Assembly (NCBI RefSeq): GCF_000255295.1
Contig: NC_017030.1
Location: 3,844,001 to 3,908,000 of the forward strand
Direction: 5' to 3'
Length of the DNA stretch: 64,000 bases
Source of the DNA: Corallococcus coralloides DSM 2259
GTDB taxonomy: Bacteria > Myxococcota > Myxococcia > Myxococcales > Myxococcaceae
Made by a program: the position numbers and the translations under genes. Shown one piece after another: positions 33,158 through 41,315 of this stretch (within the stretch, counting starts at the first letter, position 1; the number at the start of each line of letters is the position of its first letter). The notes beneath the pieces were generated by a model that had not been told where the DNA came from, did no database searches, and worked only from the letters and a program-made list of their open reading frames with translations.

Positions 33158-33990
33158 TTCGAGCCTCCTTGCTGCGCTCCGCCCTTCGAGTCCGGTGCGA
33201 GGAACGACACGCGCGTGGCATCGCGTGGGGGCGTGAACTGGAATTGGTCCGGGGTGAGCTGGGGTGACAGGTTCCACTCGGACAGGGTCACCGAGTACTG
33301 CGGCGCTCCCGGCAGGTCCCGCGAGGTGATGACGTACTTGAGCGGCAGGGGCCGCGGGCCGTCCTCCACCCACAGTTCCCAGTCCACGCCGTCGCGGTTG
33401 CGGAACGCCAGGTGGTGCACGGGCACGCCGTTCACCTTGGCGCGGCCGAGGTATTTCCCGGAGCGCACGTCCTCGGTGAGGGCTTTGTAGGGATTGCTGA
33501 CGAGCAGGTCACCGCCGGGCGCATCCAATCCGAGCTTCTGCGAGGCCATGTCCAACGTGGCATCCAGGGTGGAGGGGGCAGGCGTCGTCGCATAGGCGTT
33601 GGCCTGCTCGCCGAGGACCGAGAGTCGCTGGCCGTCATAGAAGAGGTGGAGTCGGGCCAGGTCTCCGGCGCGATCCACGCGGAGCCGGTTGGGCCGCTGC
33701 AGGCGCACGTCGCCCGCGCGCTGCAACTGAATCTTCTGCCCCGAGTCGAGCACTTCATCGAGCGTCCCCTCGGTGCGGACGGAGAACTCACGTTGCTCGG
33801 CCAGGAAGTCGCCCATCTGGCGCAGGATGCGCTGGGCCTGGGGATCGATCTTCGCATCGGACCCGGTGCGCTCGGCGGTTGCTTGCTCCTGCTGTGCGCC
33901 CGCGAGCAGGGGTGTCGCTCCCAGGAACAGGGCGAGCAGGGGCCCGCACCACCTCTTCCTGAACCTCGCGCTGCTACCTGTGTCTGTCAT
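33154..33990 (-). CDS. DUF2092-family periplasmic protein
   Basis: A 278-aa protein starting at MTDTGSSARFRKRW with a strong AGGAGGGG site and a signal peptide (GPLLALFLGATPLLAGAQ). The mature sequence fits DUF2092: LDEVLDSGQKIQLQRAGDVRLQRPNRLRVDR, LHLFYDGQRLSVLGE, YLGRAKVNGVPVHHLAFRN, DWELWVEDGPRPLPLKYVITSR. These features suggest a LolA/LolB-like curved beta-sheet that carries a lipid or hydrophobic ligand in the periplasm, but this is inference. It is coupled to DUF6515 by a 4-bp overlap. A hairpin abuts its ribosome site. Confidence 0.8.
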   Translation of the reverse strand: MTDTGSSARFRKRWCGPLLALFLGATPLLAGAQQEQATAERTGSDAKIDPQAQRILRQMGDFLAEQREFSVRTEGTLDEVLDSGQKIQLQRAGDVRLQRPNRLRVDRAGDLARLHLFYDGQRLSVLGEQANAYATTPAPSTLDATLDMASQKLGLDAPGGDLLVSNPYKALTEDVRSGKYLGRAKVNGVPVHHLAFRNRDGVDWELWVEDGPRPLPLKYVITSRDLPGAPQYSVTLSEWNLSPQLTPDQFQFTPPRDATRVSFLAPDSKGGAQQGGSK

Positions 33991-33998
33991 GAACCCCT

Positions 33999-34024
33999 CC
34001 TGTCCCCAGGACGTTGGGGACAGG
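33999..34024 (-). terminator. Hairpin between the ATPase operon and DUF2092
   Basis: A perfect 9-bp stem (CCTGTCCCC/GGGGACAGG, 8-base loop) lies 80 bp beyond the HMA2 gene stop, and its last bases merge with the DUF2092 ribosome site. It may terminate the upstream operon, gate translation of DUF2092, or both. Confidence 0.4.
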
Positions 34025-34103
34025 GCCGTGGGGCTCAAAGGCTCACCGGTTCAACCGCCGCGCTGTCTGGTGCCTTGCAAAAGGCCGACACCGCGGACCG
34101 ACA

Positions 34104-34709
34104 TCAGTGGGCCGCGCTGGGGGGGCTCGTGCCAGGCGGGTGCGCGTCGCCGTTGTCGTGGCGCACCTGGGTTGGAGTGTTCCGGATGGCCAACTCCTCC
34201 ATGGTGGCGAAGGTTCGGAAGGCCCACCAGCCCAGGCTGAACCACGGCGGGGATTCGATCTTTCCCTTGATGGCCACGTTCATCACTCCCGCCGTCGCGA
34301 AGCCCAGCGCCGTCAGCGAGCCCAGGTCCACGTGGCCCTCGGTGGCTCGGAGCAGATCCGCGTTGAGCTCCTTGATGAACGAGGTGGCCGCTCGCGCCAG
34401 GCCGCTGCCCTGCTCGAGGGACCGCAGCAGGGGCTCCCCGTCGGGCAGTTCCTCTCCAGGGCGCGCCACCGTGTCCGCGCCGGTGATCCGGCGCACCTCC
34501 TCCAGCAGGCGCTCGACGTCCACTTCCTCGGGGTCGTGCCTGCACAGCACGCTGCCGGTGAAGGGCCGCACCTCCACTTCGCTGATGCCCTCCACCAGCA
34601 GCAGGTCGTCCGCCAGCGACGCGGCCACCTTCCCGGCGTGCCGCAACCATGGCAGCCGCAGGCGCGTGCGACCCGGCGACGAGTGGATGACGTGGATGCT
34701 CTTCACCAT
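34104..34709 (-). CDS. HMA2-domain protein, P-type ATPase accessory
   Basis: A 201-aa protein. Residues 1-75 match the HMA2 (ferredoxin-like, metal-ATPase-associated) domain without a CxxC motif: VIHSSPGRTRLRLPWLR, then ISEVEVRPFTGSVLCRHDPE. A helical region follows with a possible membrane segment (LTALGFATAGVMNVAIKGK) and a Pro/His-rich tail. It is the third gene of a tight operon behind a P-type ATPase and a 79-aa protein (gap 14 bp). The ATPase also carries an HMA2-like N-terminus, so this protein may regulate or dock on it. Confidence 0.75.
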   Translation of the reverse strand: MVKSIHVIHSSPGRTRLRLPWLRHAGKVAASLADDLLLVEGISEVEVRPFTGSVLCRHDPEEVDVERLLEEVRRITGADTVARPGEELPDGEPLLRSLEQGSGLARAATSFIKELNADLLRATEGHVDLGSLTALGFATAGVMNVAIKGKIESPPWFSLGWWAFRTFATMEELAIRNTPTQVRHDNGDAHPPGTSPPSAAH

Positions 34710-34723
34710 GTGCGCTCTCCTCC

Positions 34724-34963
34724 CTAGGCCCGGGCTTCGTCCGTGGGACGCGTGCGGTGGCCTCCGCGAGCCCTCGCTTTCGCCTCCGCCATCAAATCCT
34801 CGAGGTCCTCGTGCTTCATCGCGGCGCGCGCCATCACCATGTCGACGAAGTGGTAGGCCGAGGTGGCCATCTCCACGAGGAGCGGCCGCAGGTGCTTGGT
34901 CATCAGCACGGTGCCCGCGCCCGCGCCGTAGCCCATGAGAAAGGAGGGAAGGTCGAACTTCAT
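34724..34963 (-). CDS. Small membrane-associated protein (DUF5132-like)
   Basis: A 79-aa protein whose ATG overlaps the stop of the P-type ATPase gene (ATGA). An N-terminal Gly-rich segment (FLMGYGAGAGTVLM) and a hydrophobic helix are followed by a charged amphipathic tail (EDLEDLMAEAKARARGG). The layout matches DUF5132-type proteins that accompany P-type ATPases and HMA2 proteins. It probably acts as a small partner of the pump in the membrane. Confidence 0.6.
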   Translation of the reverse strand: MKFDLPSFLMGYGAGAGTVLMTKHLRPLLVEMATSAYHFVDMVMARAAMKHEDLEDLMAEAKARARGGHRTRPTDEARA

Positions 34964-37917
34964 GCAGGTGTCTCCAGGAAAGAGGCTGTGTCAGTCATCC
35001 GCCGCGCCCGGCGCACCACCTGCGCGCCCCACGCGGGCGTCGCGCCCACCAGGGCCGGGAGGAGCAGTCCCGCGGCCAGCCCGCCGAACGTCAGCGGCGT
35101 GGGCGCTGGAAGGCGTAGAACGCGCCGCAGCGGCGGGAGGGTGAGCGCCGCCGCGTGCAGGGCCGTGGCGCCGCCGACGAAGGCGTACATGCGCCACTCG
35201 CCGTCCGCGGGGATATGCCGCCGCGCCGCCCGGGGCGCGCGGCACACGGCCGAATAGCCGAGCTGCACAGCGGTGAGCATCCCGAACGCCAGCGGCGGGC
35301 CCCCCACTGCCATCCCCAGGGCTCCAAAGCCCGCCATCAGCGCGCCGTCCCGCGCCACCCGCCGCACCGCCCGGCTTGTGAGCAGCGGCATCCCCGGGGG
35401 CGCCGGAGGCCGGTCGAGGATGGCCGGGTCTCCCGGCTCCAGCGCCAGGGCGATTCCCGGCAGCGTGTCCGTGAGGAGGTTGATCCACAGCAGCTGCAGC
35501 GGCGAGAGCGGCTCCCGCAAGCCCAGCAGGCTCGCGCCCAACACCAGCGTCATCTCCGAGAGGTTGGTCGCGAAGAGGAAGCGCAGCGCCCGGCGCAGGT
35601 TGTCCTGGACGATGCGGCCTTCGCCCACCGCGGACATGATGCTGCGCAGGTCCTCGCTGGCCATTACCACGTCCGCCACCGCGCGCGCCATGTCGCTGGA
35701 GCGCACGCCCACCGCCACGCCCACGTCCGCGGCCCGGAGCGCCGGGGCGTCGTTGATGCCGTCTCCCGCCATGGCGACGATGGCTCCCTGCGCGCGCAGG
35801 GCCTTCACCAGCTTCCGCTTGTCGTCCGGGGTCACACGCGCCAGCACCGCGGTACGGGCGAGCCCGTCCGAGAGCGCCTCGCCCGACAGCTCGAGCAACT
35901 CCGCCAGCTCATGCGGGCTGAGGGTGTCCCCCTCCAACCCCACCTGCCGGGCGACGGCCTCGGCCGTGCGGGGCTGGTCTCCCGTCAACACCACCGTGCG
36001 GATGCCCGCGCCTCGCGCCTGGCGCACCGACTCCGCCGCGCCCTCGCGCAGCGGGTCCCTCAGCCCCACGAAGCCGAGGAAGGTGTACCCCTCCGTCGGC
36101 GCGGGGCCTGCGTCCCCATCAAGCCGCCGCCAGGCCAGCGCCAGCACGCGCAGCCCGTCCCCCGCCAGCGCGTCGTTGCGCCCCGCCAGCCGCTTCCGCT
36201 CCCGCGCGTCCAGCGGCCCTTTCGAGTCCCGTTCGCACATGCCCAGCACCTGCTCGGGAGCTCCCTTGAGGAAGGCTACCGTGCCATCGCCGGGCGCATG
36301 GTGGACGCTCACCACGTAGTGGACGGCCTCGGAGCGCTCGAGGAGGTGGCGGCGGGGAAAGGCGCGGCGCAGCGCGGCCCCGTCCAGCCCCGCGGCATGC
36401 GCGGCGGCCACCAGCGCCTTCTCCGTGGAGCTGCCGGACACCTCCAGCGTCTTGCCGCGGTGGTGGATGTCCACGTCGCTGTTGAGCAGTCCCAGCGCCA
36501 GCGCCAGCGTGGGGGGATCCTCCAGCACGGCCTGGGGGCGCGCACGCAGCGAGGACAGCTCCAGGGGGCCATCCCCCAGGTCCAGCACCTCCAGCCGCAT
36601 CTCGTTGCGCGTGAGGGTGCCCGTCTTGTCCGCGCAGATGACGGTGACGCCTCCGAGCGCTTCGGCGGCCACCACGCGCCGCACCACCATGCCGCGCGCG
36701 TGCAGCCGCTGCATGGCGCGCAGCAGCGCCGCGGTCGCCACCAGGGGCAGGCCCTCGGGGAGCGCCGCCACGCCCAGCGCCACCGCGCCGCGCAGCACCT
36801 GGGGCCCGGAGCGGCCGTGGGCCAGGCCCGCCAGGGCGGACAGCGTCGCCGCGCCCACGGAGGCCACCGCCACGCGCCGGTCCAGCTGGCCCATCTTGCG
36901 CGTCAGCGGCGTGGACGGCGCGGACTCCTGCGCCACCAGCTCCCGCACGCGCGCCATCTCCGTGTCCGCGCCCGTGGCCACCACCAGGGCGCGCCCACGG
37001 CCCGACGCCACCGAGCTCCCCGCGAACAACAGCGACGTCCGCTCGGCCAGCGGCGCGCGCGCATCCACCGGCGCGGCCTGCTTGGGTTGCGGCTCGCTCT
37101 CGCCGGTGAGGGGCGCCTCGTCCGCGCAGAGCCGGTGCGCCTCCAGCACGCGCATGTCCGCGGGCAGCACGTCGCCAGCGCTCAGCAGCACCACGTCCCC
37201 GGGCACGAGCTCCGCCGCGGGCACCGGGCGGAGGACGCCGCCGCGCAGCACCTGCGCCATCCCCGCCTCCAGCTTCTGCCACGACGCGAGCAGCTCCTGG
37301 TTGCGGCGCTCGATGCGGTAGCCGATGCCCGCGTTGAGCCCCACCACCGTGAGGATGGCGCTCGCCTCCAGCCCGTCTCCCGCGAGCGCCGAGGCCCCCG
37401 CCGAACCCAGGAGCAGCATCGTGGGCACGGTGGCCAGCTGCGAGCCCAGCATGGCCAGGCGCGAGCGCGGTGCCTCCTCTTGCACGATGTTGGGACCAAA
37501 GCGCTTGAGGCGCCGGGCCGCCTCCTCGGAGGCAAGGCCCTGCGCCGTCCCGTCCAGCCGGGCCAGCACCGCGTCCACGCTCATCGCGTGCCACGGCTCC
37601 CGGGGTCCACGCTGCGTGCCTTGCGCCAGGCGGGCCTTGAGCGGCGTGGGGCCGCGAGTGGGTTGGGCGTCGGGCTCCTGGCTCAGCCGGGACAGCAGCG
37701 GGGCCTCCGGCGCGTAGCGCACCAGCAGCCGCCCGGTGCGGGGCTCCGCGCTCACGTCCACGACGCCGGGCCAGGTGGCGAAGGTTCGCTCCATCCGCCT
37801 GCAGAGAAAGGTGTTCCACCGCAGCTCGGGGACCTCCAGGCGCAGCCTGCGCGCCGCGGTGGAGTGCCGCACCACCCTCGCCGGTGCGCACTGCCCATCC
37901 ATGAGGAACACCACCAT
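34960..37917 (-). CDS. P2-like cation-transporting P-type ATPase with HMA2-like N-terminus
   Basis: A 985-aa pump. Residues 1-75 form an HMA2-like domain (RRLRLEVPELRWNTFLCRRMERTFATWPGVVDVSA). A cation-ATPase N-terminal segment (VDAVLARLDGTAQGLASEEAARRLKRFGPN) follows at ~115-145. Key motifs: TGES (~271), PEGLP in M4 (~387), DKTGT with the phosphorylated Asp (~430), GDGINDAPAL hinge, and LLTDTLPGIALALEPGD in M6. PEGLP and the N-terminal segment indicate a P2-type (Ca/Mg/alkali-like) rather than a CPx heavy-metal pump. Ion choice is unknown. The ATG at 37917 follows a G7 run. Two accessory genes are coupled downstream. Confidence 0.88.
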   Translation of the reverse strand: MVVFLMDGQCAPARVVRHSTAARRLRLEVPELRWNTFLCRRMERTFATWPGVVDVSAEPRTGRLLVRYAPEAPLLSRLSQEPDAQPTRGPTPLKARLAQGTQRGPREPWHAMSVDAVLARLDGTAQGLASEEAARRLKRFGPNIVQEEAPRSRLAMLGSQLATVPTMLLLGSAGASALAGDGLEASAILTVVGLNAGIGYRIERRNQELLASWQKLEAGMAQVLRGGVLRPVPAAELVPGDVVLLSAGDVLPADMRVLEAHRLCADEAPLTGESEPQPKQAAPVDARAPLAERTSLLFAGSSVASGRGRALVVATGADTEMARVRELVAQESAPSTPLTRKMGQLDRRVAVASVGAATLSALAGLAHGRSGPQVLRGAVALGVAALPEGLPLVATAALLRAMQRLHARGMVVRRVVAAEALGGVTVICADKTGTLTRNEMRLEVLDLGDGPLELSSLRARPQAVLEDPPTLALALGLLNSDVDIHHRGKTLEVSGSSTEKALVAAAHAAGLDGAALRRAFPRRHLLERSEAVHYVVSVHHAPGDGTVAFLKGAPEQVLGMCERDSKGPLDARERKRLAGRNDALAGDGLRVLALAWRRLDGDAGPAPTEGYTFLGFVGLRDPLREGAAESVRQARGAGIRTVVLTGDQPRTAEAVARQVGLEGDTLSPHELAELLELSGEALSDGLARTAVLARVTPDDKRKLVKALRAQGAIVAMAGDGINDAPALRAADVGVAVGVRSSDMARAVADVVMASEDLRSIMSAVGEGRIVQDNLRRALRFLFATNLSEMTLVLGASLLGLREPLSPLQLLWINLLTDTLPGIALALEPGDPAILDRPPAPPGMPLLTSRAVRRVARDGALMAGFGALGMAVGGPPLAFGMLTAVQLGYSAVCRAPRAARRHIPADGEWRMYAFVGGATALHAAALTLPPLRRVLRLPAPTPLTFGGLAAGLLLPALVGATPAWGAQVVRRARRMTDTASFLETPA

Positions 37918-38277
37918 TCGCAACCCCCCCGACCGGCTTTCCGAACGTGGGGATGGCGGCCCGCCGGAACAACACGGTCCGGCGGGCCAGCGAAGGACGC
38001 GGGGATGACACCCAGTCCCCCCTCCCGGTGGAGGCGTTTTGTGAAGGATTGGCTCCTTTCACCAGCAAACAATTCCATCCCGCGCGCACGCAGCGGTCGC
38101 CCTCCTCTACGGAGCGACCACGGGCGCAACGGCAACAAGGTCCACGACATCGGCTACAACTGCAAATACATCCAGAACATCTCCATCCGTTCAATCTCGC
38201 AGGTCTTGTCGAACCAGCGCGAAGGAAGGGCCTGGGCGCGCTTGACGAAAAGCCCGCCCAGGCTCTTTCCTCACGGC
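37918..38277. other. Divergent regulatory region between the P-type ATPase and the 137-aa gene
   Basis: A 360-bp stretch without a convincing gene. It holds a perfect 11-bp inverted repeat at 37958-37988 (GGCCCGCCGGA, 9-base loop) in the ATPase leader, a 6-bp GGTCGC/GCGACC pair near 38093-38118, an AT-richer patch at ~38150-38210 and a 9-bp hairpin (GCCTGGGCG/CGCCCAGGC, 38230-38263) just before the plus-strand start. Promoters for both genes are expected here. Confidence 0.5.
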
Positions 38278-38691
38278 ATGAAAACGCCTCTCGCCATGTT
38301 CGTGAGTGCAGCGTTCACCCTTGCCTCGGTCCCCGCGCCCGCCCAGGAGCGCGCGGAGGAGCTGCTCGGCGGCAAGCCTCCCCCCACGGGCACCGGGATG
38401 CTCGTCACCGGCAGCATCTTGTCCGGCGTGGGCGCGGTCAACCTGCTCACGTCGCCTCTCTGCAAGACGAGCCTGATTCCTCGCGACACGCAGGATGTCT
38501 GTCTTGGGTCCTCCCTGGTGATTGGCGGCGTCTTCGCGGCCGTGGGGCTCCCGCTCCTGTTCGTGGGCATCAGCCGCCACAACACCTACGTCGAATGGAA
38601 GCGGCAACACCGCACCCTCTCGTTGCTCACCGACGTTGGCGTCGCGCCGACTCCAGGCGGGGCCGCGCTCACGTGGAGCGCCTCGTTCTGA
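38278..38691 (+). CDS. Small hypothetical membrane protein
   Basis: A 137-aa protein starting at MKTPLAMFVSAAFTLASVPAPAQE (signal peptide). Two further hydrophobic stretches (GMLVTGSILSGVGAVNLLTSP; VIGGVFAAVGLPLLFVGISRH) flank a Cys-containing loop (LCKTSL, DVCLGS) that may be disulfide-linked in the periplasm. The tail ends TWSASF. Family unknown. A very long open frame reaching upstream from this gene is only the antisense of the ATPase and is not used. Confidence 0.6.
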   Translation: MKTPLAMFVSAAFTLASVPAPAQERAEELLGGKPPPTGTGMLVTGSILSGVGAVNLLTSPLCKTSLIPRDTQDVCLGSSLVIGGVFAAVGLPLLFVGISRHNTYVEWKRQHRTLSLLTDVGVAPTPGGAALTWSASF

Positions 38692-38695
38692 AGGC

Positions 38696-39655
38696 TCAAC
38701 CGGAGCGGCGGCGCTTGATGGCCTTGGGCGTCCGGGCGAGGTGGAGCATCTGGTAGAGGCTCAGCAGCAGCATCGTCACCGCGCGGGACGCGTCCAGGGC
38801 AGGGGACGCTCCCGCCGTGGCGTCCTTCGGGACATGGGGGAGCCAGGACTCCTCCAGCCGGATCCGGAGCCGGAGGTGCTCCCCGGTGATGCGCAGCCGC
38901 TGGAGCTTCGCACCGGGCGGAAGGCGCACCGCCTCTTGGGCCCTGTCTGGTGACAGCGCCGCGAGGTCCGGGTGCCGCTTCGCCTTCACGCGCAGCCGGG
39001 CCTCCAGGAACAGCGTGTCGTACTCCTTGGACTTCGTGCGACGCCGGGTCGAGTTGGGTCCAGGGACGCAGATCTTGATCCTGCGGCGCTCCACCGCGCT
39101 CAGCCGCAGGTGCGAGCCATCCGCCAGCCGCGCCTCCAGCGTGAGCCACGGGTCCAGCACATCCGTCTGGGCCTTCGAAAGGAGCTTCAGGTCATAGAAG
39201 CTCGAACCCGGCCCTTCGGGACGCGGGTCGGGACGAAGCCGCAGGCGCACGGGCGTCCTGGGGGCGAGGTCCTCCTTGAGGCGCAGGAGCACCCGGCGGA
39301 CCAGCTCCGGCCGGCGCTCCACCGCATCACCCGGATGGCCCTCCGCGTGGAAGCGACGGGGCAGCAGGTTGCGAAACCACAGCACGAGGCCCAGCACGAC
39401 CGCCAGGACGCCCGCCACGACGGACAGGGGGCCGTCCGCGGTGCCAGCGACCCAGATGCACAGGAGGAAGACCCCGAGCCTTGCCAGGGCGGCCAGCCGG
39501 TGCCCCACGCGGCTCCGGAAGCGGCGGGCCTTCTGGGTGGGGGGGAGCGCTGCCAGGGCATCCAGCACGCCTGTCAGGGGAGCCTCGAGCTCCAGGGCCT
39601 GCGACTTCGGGTTGATGCCTTCAACGGATGCCACGCGGCCCCCTCTTTCCGACAT
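38696..39655 (-). CDS. Hypothetical membrane protein with basic cytoplasmic domain
   Basis: A 319-aa protein starting at MSERGGRVASVEG. Two helices lie at ~58-72 and ~76-95 (LGVFLLCIWVAG; LSVVAGVLAVVLGLVLWF). The remaining ~200 residues are very Arg/Lys/Leu-rich and beta-like (RTPVRLRLRPDPRPEG; LRLSAVERRRIKICV; LRLRIRLEESWLPHV), ending IKRRRSG. The Arg content suggests contact with nucleic acid or phospholipid, but I cannot assign a family. It ends 4 bp from the convergent 137-aa gene. Confidence 0.55.
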   Translation of the reverse strand: MSERGGRVASVEGINPKSQALELEAPLTGVLDALAALPPTQKARRFRSRVGHRLAALARLGVFLLCIWVAGTADGPLSVVAGVLAVVLGLVLWFRNLLPRRFHAEGHPGDAVERRPELVRRVLLRLKEDLAPRTPVRLRLRPDPRPEGPGSSFYDLKLLSKAQTDVLDPWLTLEARLADGSHLRLSAVERRRIKICVPGPNSTRRRTKSKEYDTLFLEARLRVKAKRHPDLAALSPDRAQEAVRLPPGAKLQRLRITGEHLRLRIRLEESWLPHVPKDATAGASPALDASRAVTMLLLSLYQMLHLARTPKAIKRRRSG

Positions 39656-39887
39656 GGGCGTGTTCGGGTGCGGGCATGTTAGCCGCTGCTGCCGGTCCTG
39701 CTCACAACATGTCAGGTGCCTCACGGGGTGAGTCCTTGATGCGTCTGTCCCCCAGCCTCAAGAGGTCTGGCGCTTGAAACGCAGCCTGGACGCTGGAGGC
39801 CGGGGGCCCTTGCCTGCGCCGGACCCCATCGCGAGCTTGAACCATGAGCGTCAGAGGAGCTTCGCGACGGAACTCACACCTCAGGCC

Positions 39888-40277
39888 ATGGCCATCCCCA
39901 AATCGACCGAGCACCTGGAGCAGGGGAAGTAGGGCCCCATCTTTCCGAAGACTCCCGCCTGCTACGGCTTCACCATCGTGGCCAACGTCAAGCCGGGGCG
40001 CGCCGATACGCTGCGCGGCTACGGTCAGCGATTGGCCGAGTCCCTCAAGGCCGAGCCCCACTTCACGCGCTCCGGAATCAACACGGCCTTCGAGAACCTC
40101 GAGGGTTTCCCCATGGACTGGAAGACGAATACGCAGGCGTTCATCCAGTTCCTCCGGGACCACCAGTGCAACAGCTTCCTCGAGTACGGCGAGTACCCGT
40201 ACTTCTCAAGCGATGAGATCAAGAAGGCCTTGAAGCTCAAGGCCGCGTTCACCGAGATGCTCGAGCAGATGCAGTAG
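39888..40277 (+). pseudogene. Small protein gene with in-frame TAG
   Basis: An ATG frame (MAIPKSTEHLEQGK) meets TAG at 39930-39932 (codon 15) and continues in the same frame with good codon bias for 115 more codons (GPIFPKTPACYGFTIV ... EMLEQMQ). A single base change (TAC or CAG to TAG) would explain it. The remaining reading could start at the GTG at 39978 (99 aa). The protein family is not recognised. It lies directly upstream of a second disrupted gene and a Dyp-type peroxidase on the same strand. Confidence 0.6.
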
Positions 40278-40300
40278 CACCGCGGCGAGAAGGGCCTGTC

Positions 40301-41314
40301 ATGAGCAAGGCGCCCGCACGGACGTACAACCAGGACCACGCCCCGGCGATATGCGAAGGGGCACCGGCGCGTCAGCGTCTACACGTCCTGGAGCTACCCC
40401 GGAGAGGCCAATCGGGATCCGACCGGAATGGACAATCGGTTCTCCACGATGACCGAGGTCCGCCGGGTGCTCTGGCCCACGTATGAGTCCCCGCAGTGGG
40501 CGGACCCGCGGAGGTTCCAGCAGGGAATCTCCGGCTCGCTGGATCTCTTCTTCTGGGCCTGGGTGCGGTTCCAGAAGGTCGTCGAGGAGGCCACCGGGTA
40601 CGCGGTCCCCATGTTCCAGCGGGTGGATCAGGCGGGCTTCACCCTGCCACTCGACGAGCGGGTCCTCGCCGACGCGGACACGCTGCTGGTCTTCAGCCTG
40701 GACCACAACGTCACCGAGCAGGTCGCCGCTCCGGAGGAGATCGAAGCGGTCCGCGCGTTCCTCGGGCGTGAAGCACCTGCCTGGTGATTGGCCCCCACCA
40801 TGATGTCGGGCACTCGGAGGACCTGCAGGAGCGCGCCCTCGAATACGCCCACCATGGCGACGCGCTGGTGCCCCGCCAGCAGCGCTTTGGCAATCATGCG
40901 CGCTCGCTGATGCTGGGGCTGGGAATCCCCGTCGAGAACCGCTGGGGCCTGCGCCCCACGGTCGTCGAGGGAACGAGCCGGAGCGTCCCCCTGACGGTGC
41001 GCGAGGGCCTGGACACCCGCGGCTGGCTCAACGGGGTCCAGAACTTCAACTTCCACATGCACCTGCCGCACTACGCGGTCACGACGGACGACGCCCGTTC
41101 GGTTCGCGCCCTGGCGACGCAGCCCATTGACCTCACCCGGCCCCATCCCTTCACGAACGCGGGGAACACCGAGTTCAACGCCCTGGTGTGGATGCCGCCT
41201 GGCGACGGCAGGGCTGGCGACGTGCTGGTGGCGGACTCCACCATCTTCAGCACCCTGTTCGGGGCGGACGAGAGCCTCGAGCGCTTCTGGAAGAACCTGG
41301 CCACCGACCACTGA
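40301..41314 (+). pseudogene. Frameshifted ~330-aa protein gene upstream of Dyp peroxidase
   Basis: Three consecutive frames read as one protein. Frame A starts MSKAPARTYNQDHAP at 40301. Frame B carries KGHRRVSVYTSWSYPGEANRDPTGMDNRF through VRAFLGRE (in phase with the ATG at 40428, stopping at 40787). Frame C continues CLVIGPHHDVGHSEDLQE to the stop at 41314. The joins need an indel near 40350-40380 and another near 40770-40786. If intact the protein would be soluble, with a His-rich GPHHDVGH segment; the family is not recognised. The 3' end is 1 bp before the Dyp gene, so the two were coupled. Confidence 0.6.
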
Positions 41315-41315
41315 C

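Noticed and set aside
35155..38691. Very long plus-strand open frame (over 1100 codons) antisense to the P-type ATPase
   Set aside because: It is the GC-rich shadow of the ATPase (Arg/His/Gln/Ala-rich with no domains). Only its last 137 codons are a plausible gene.
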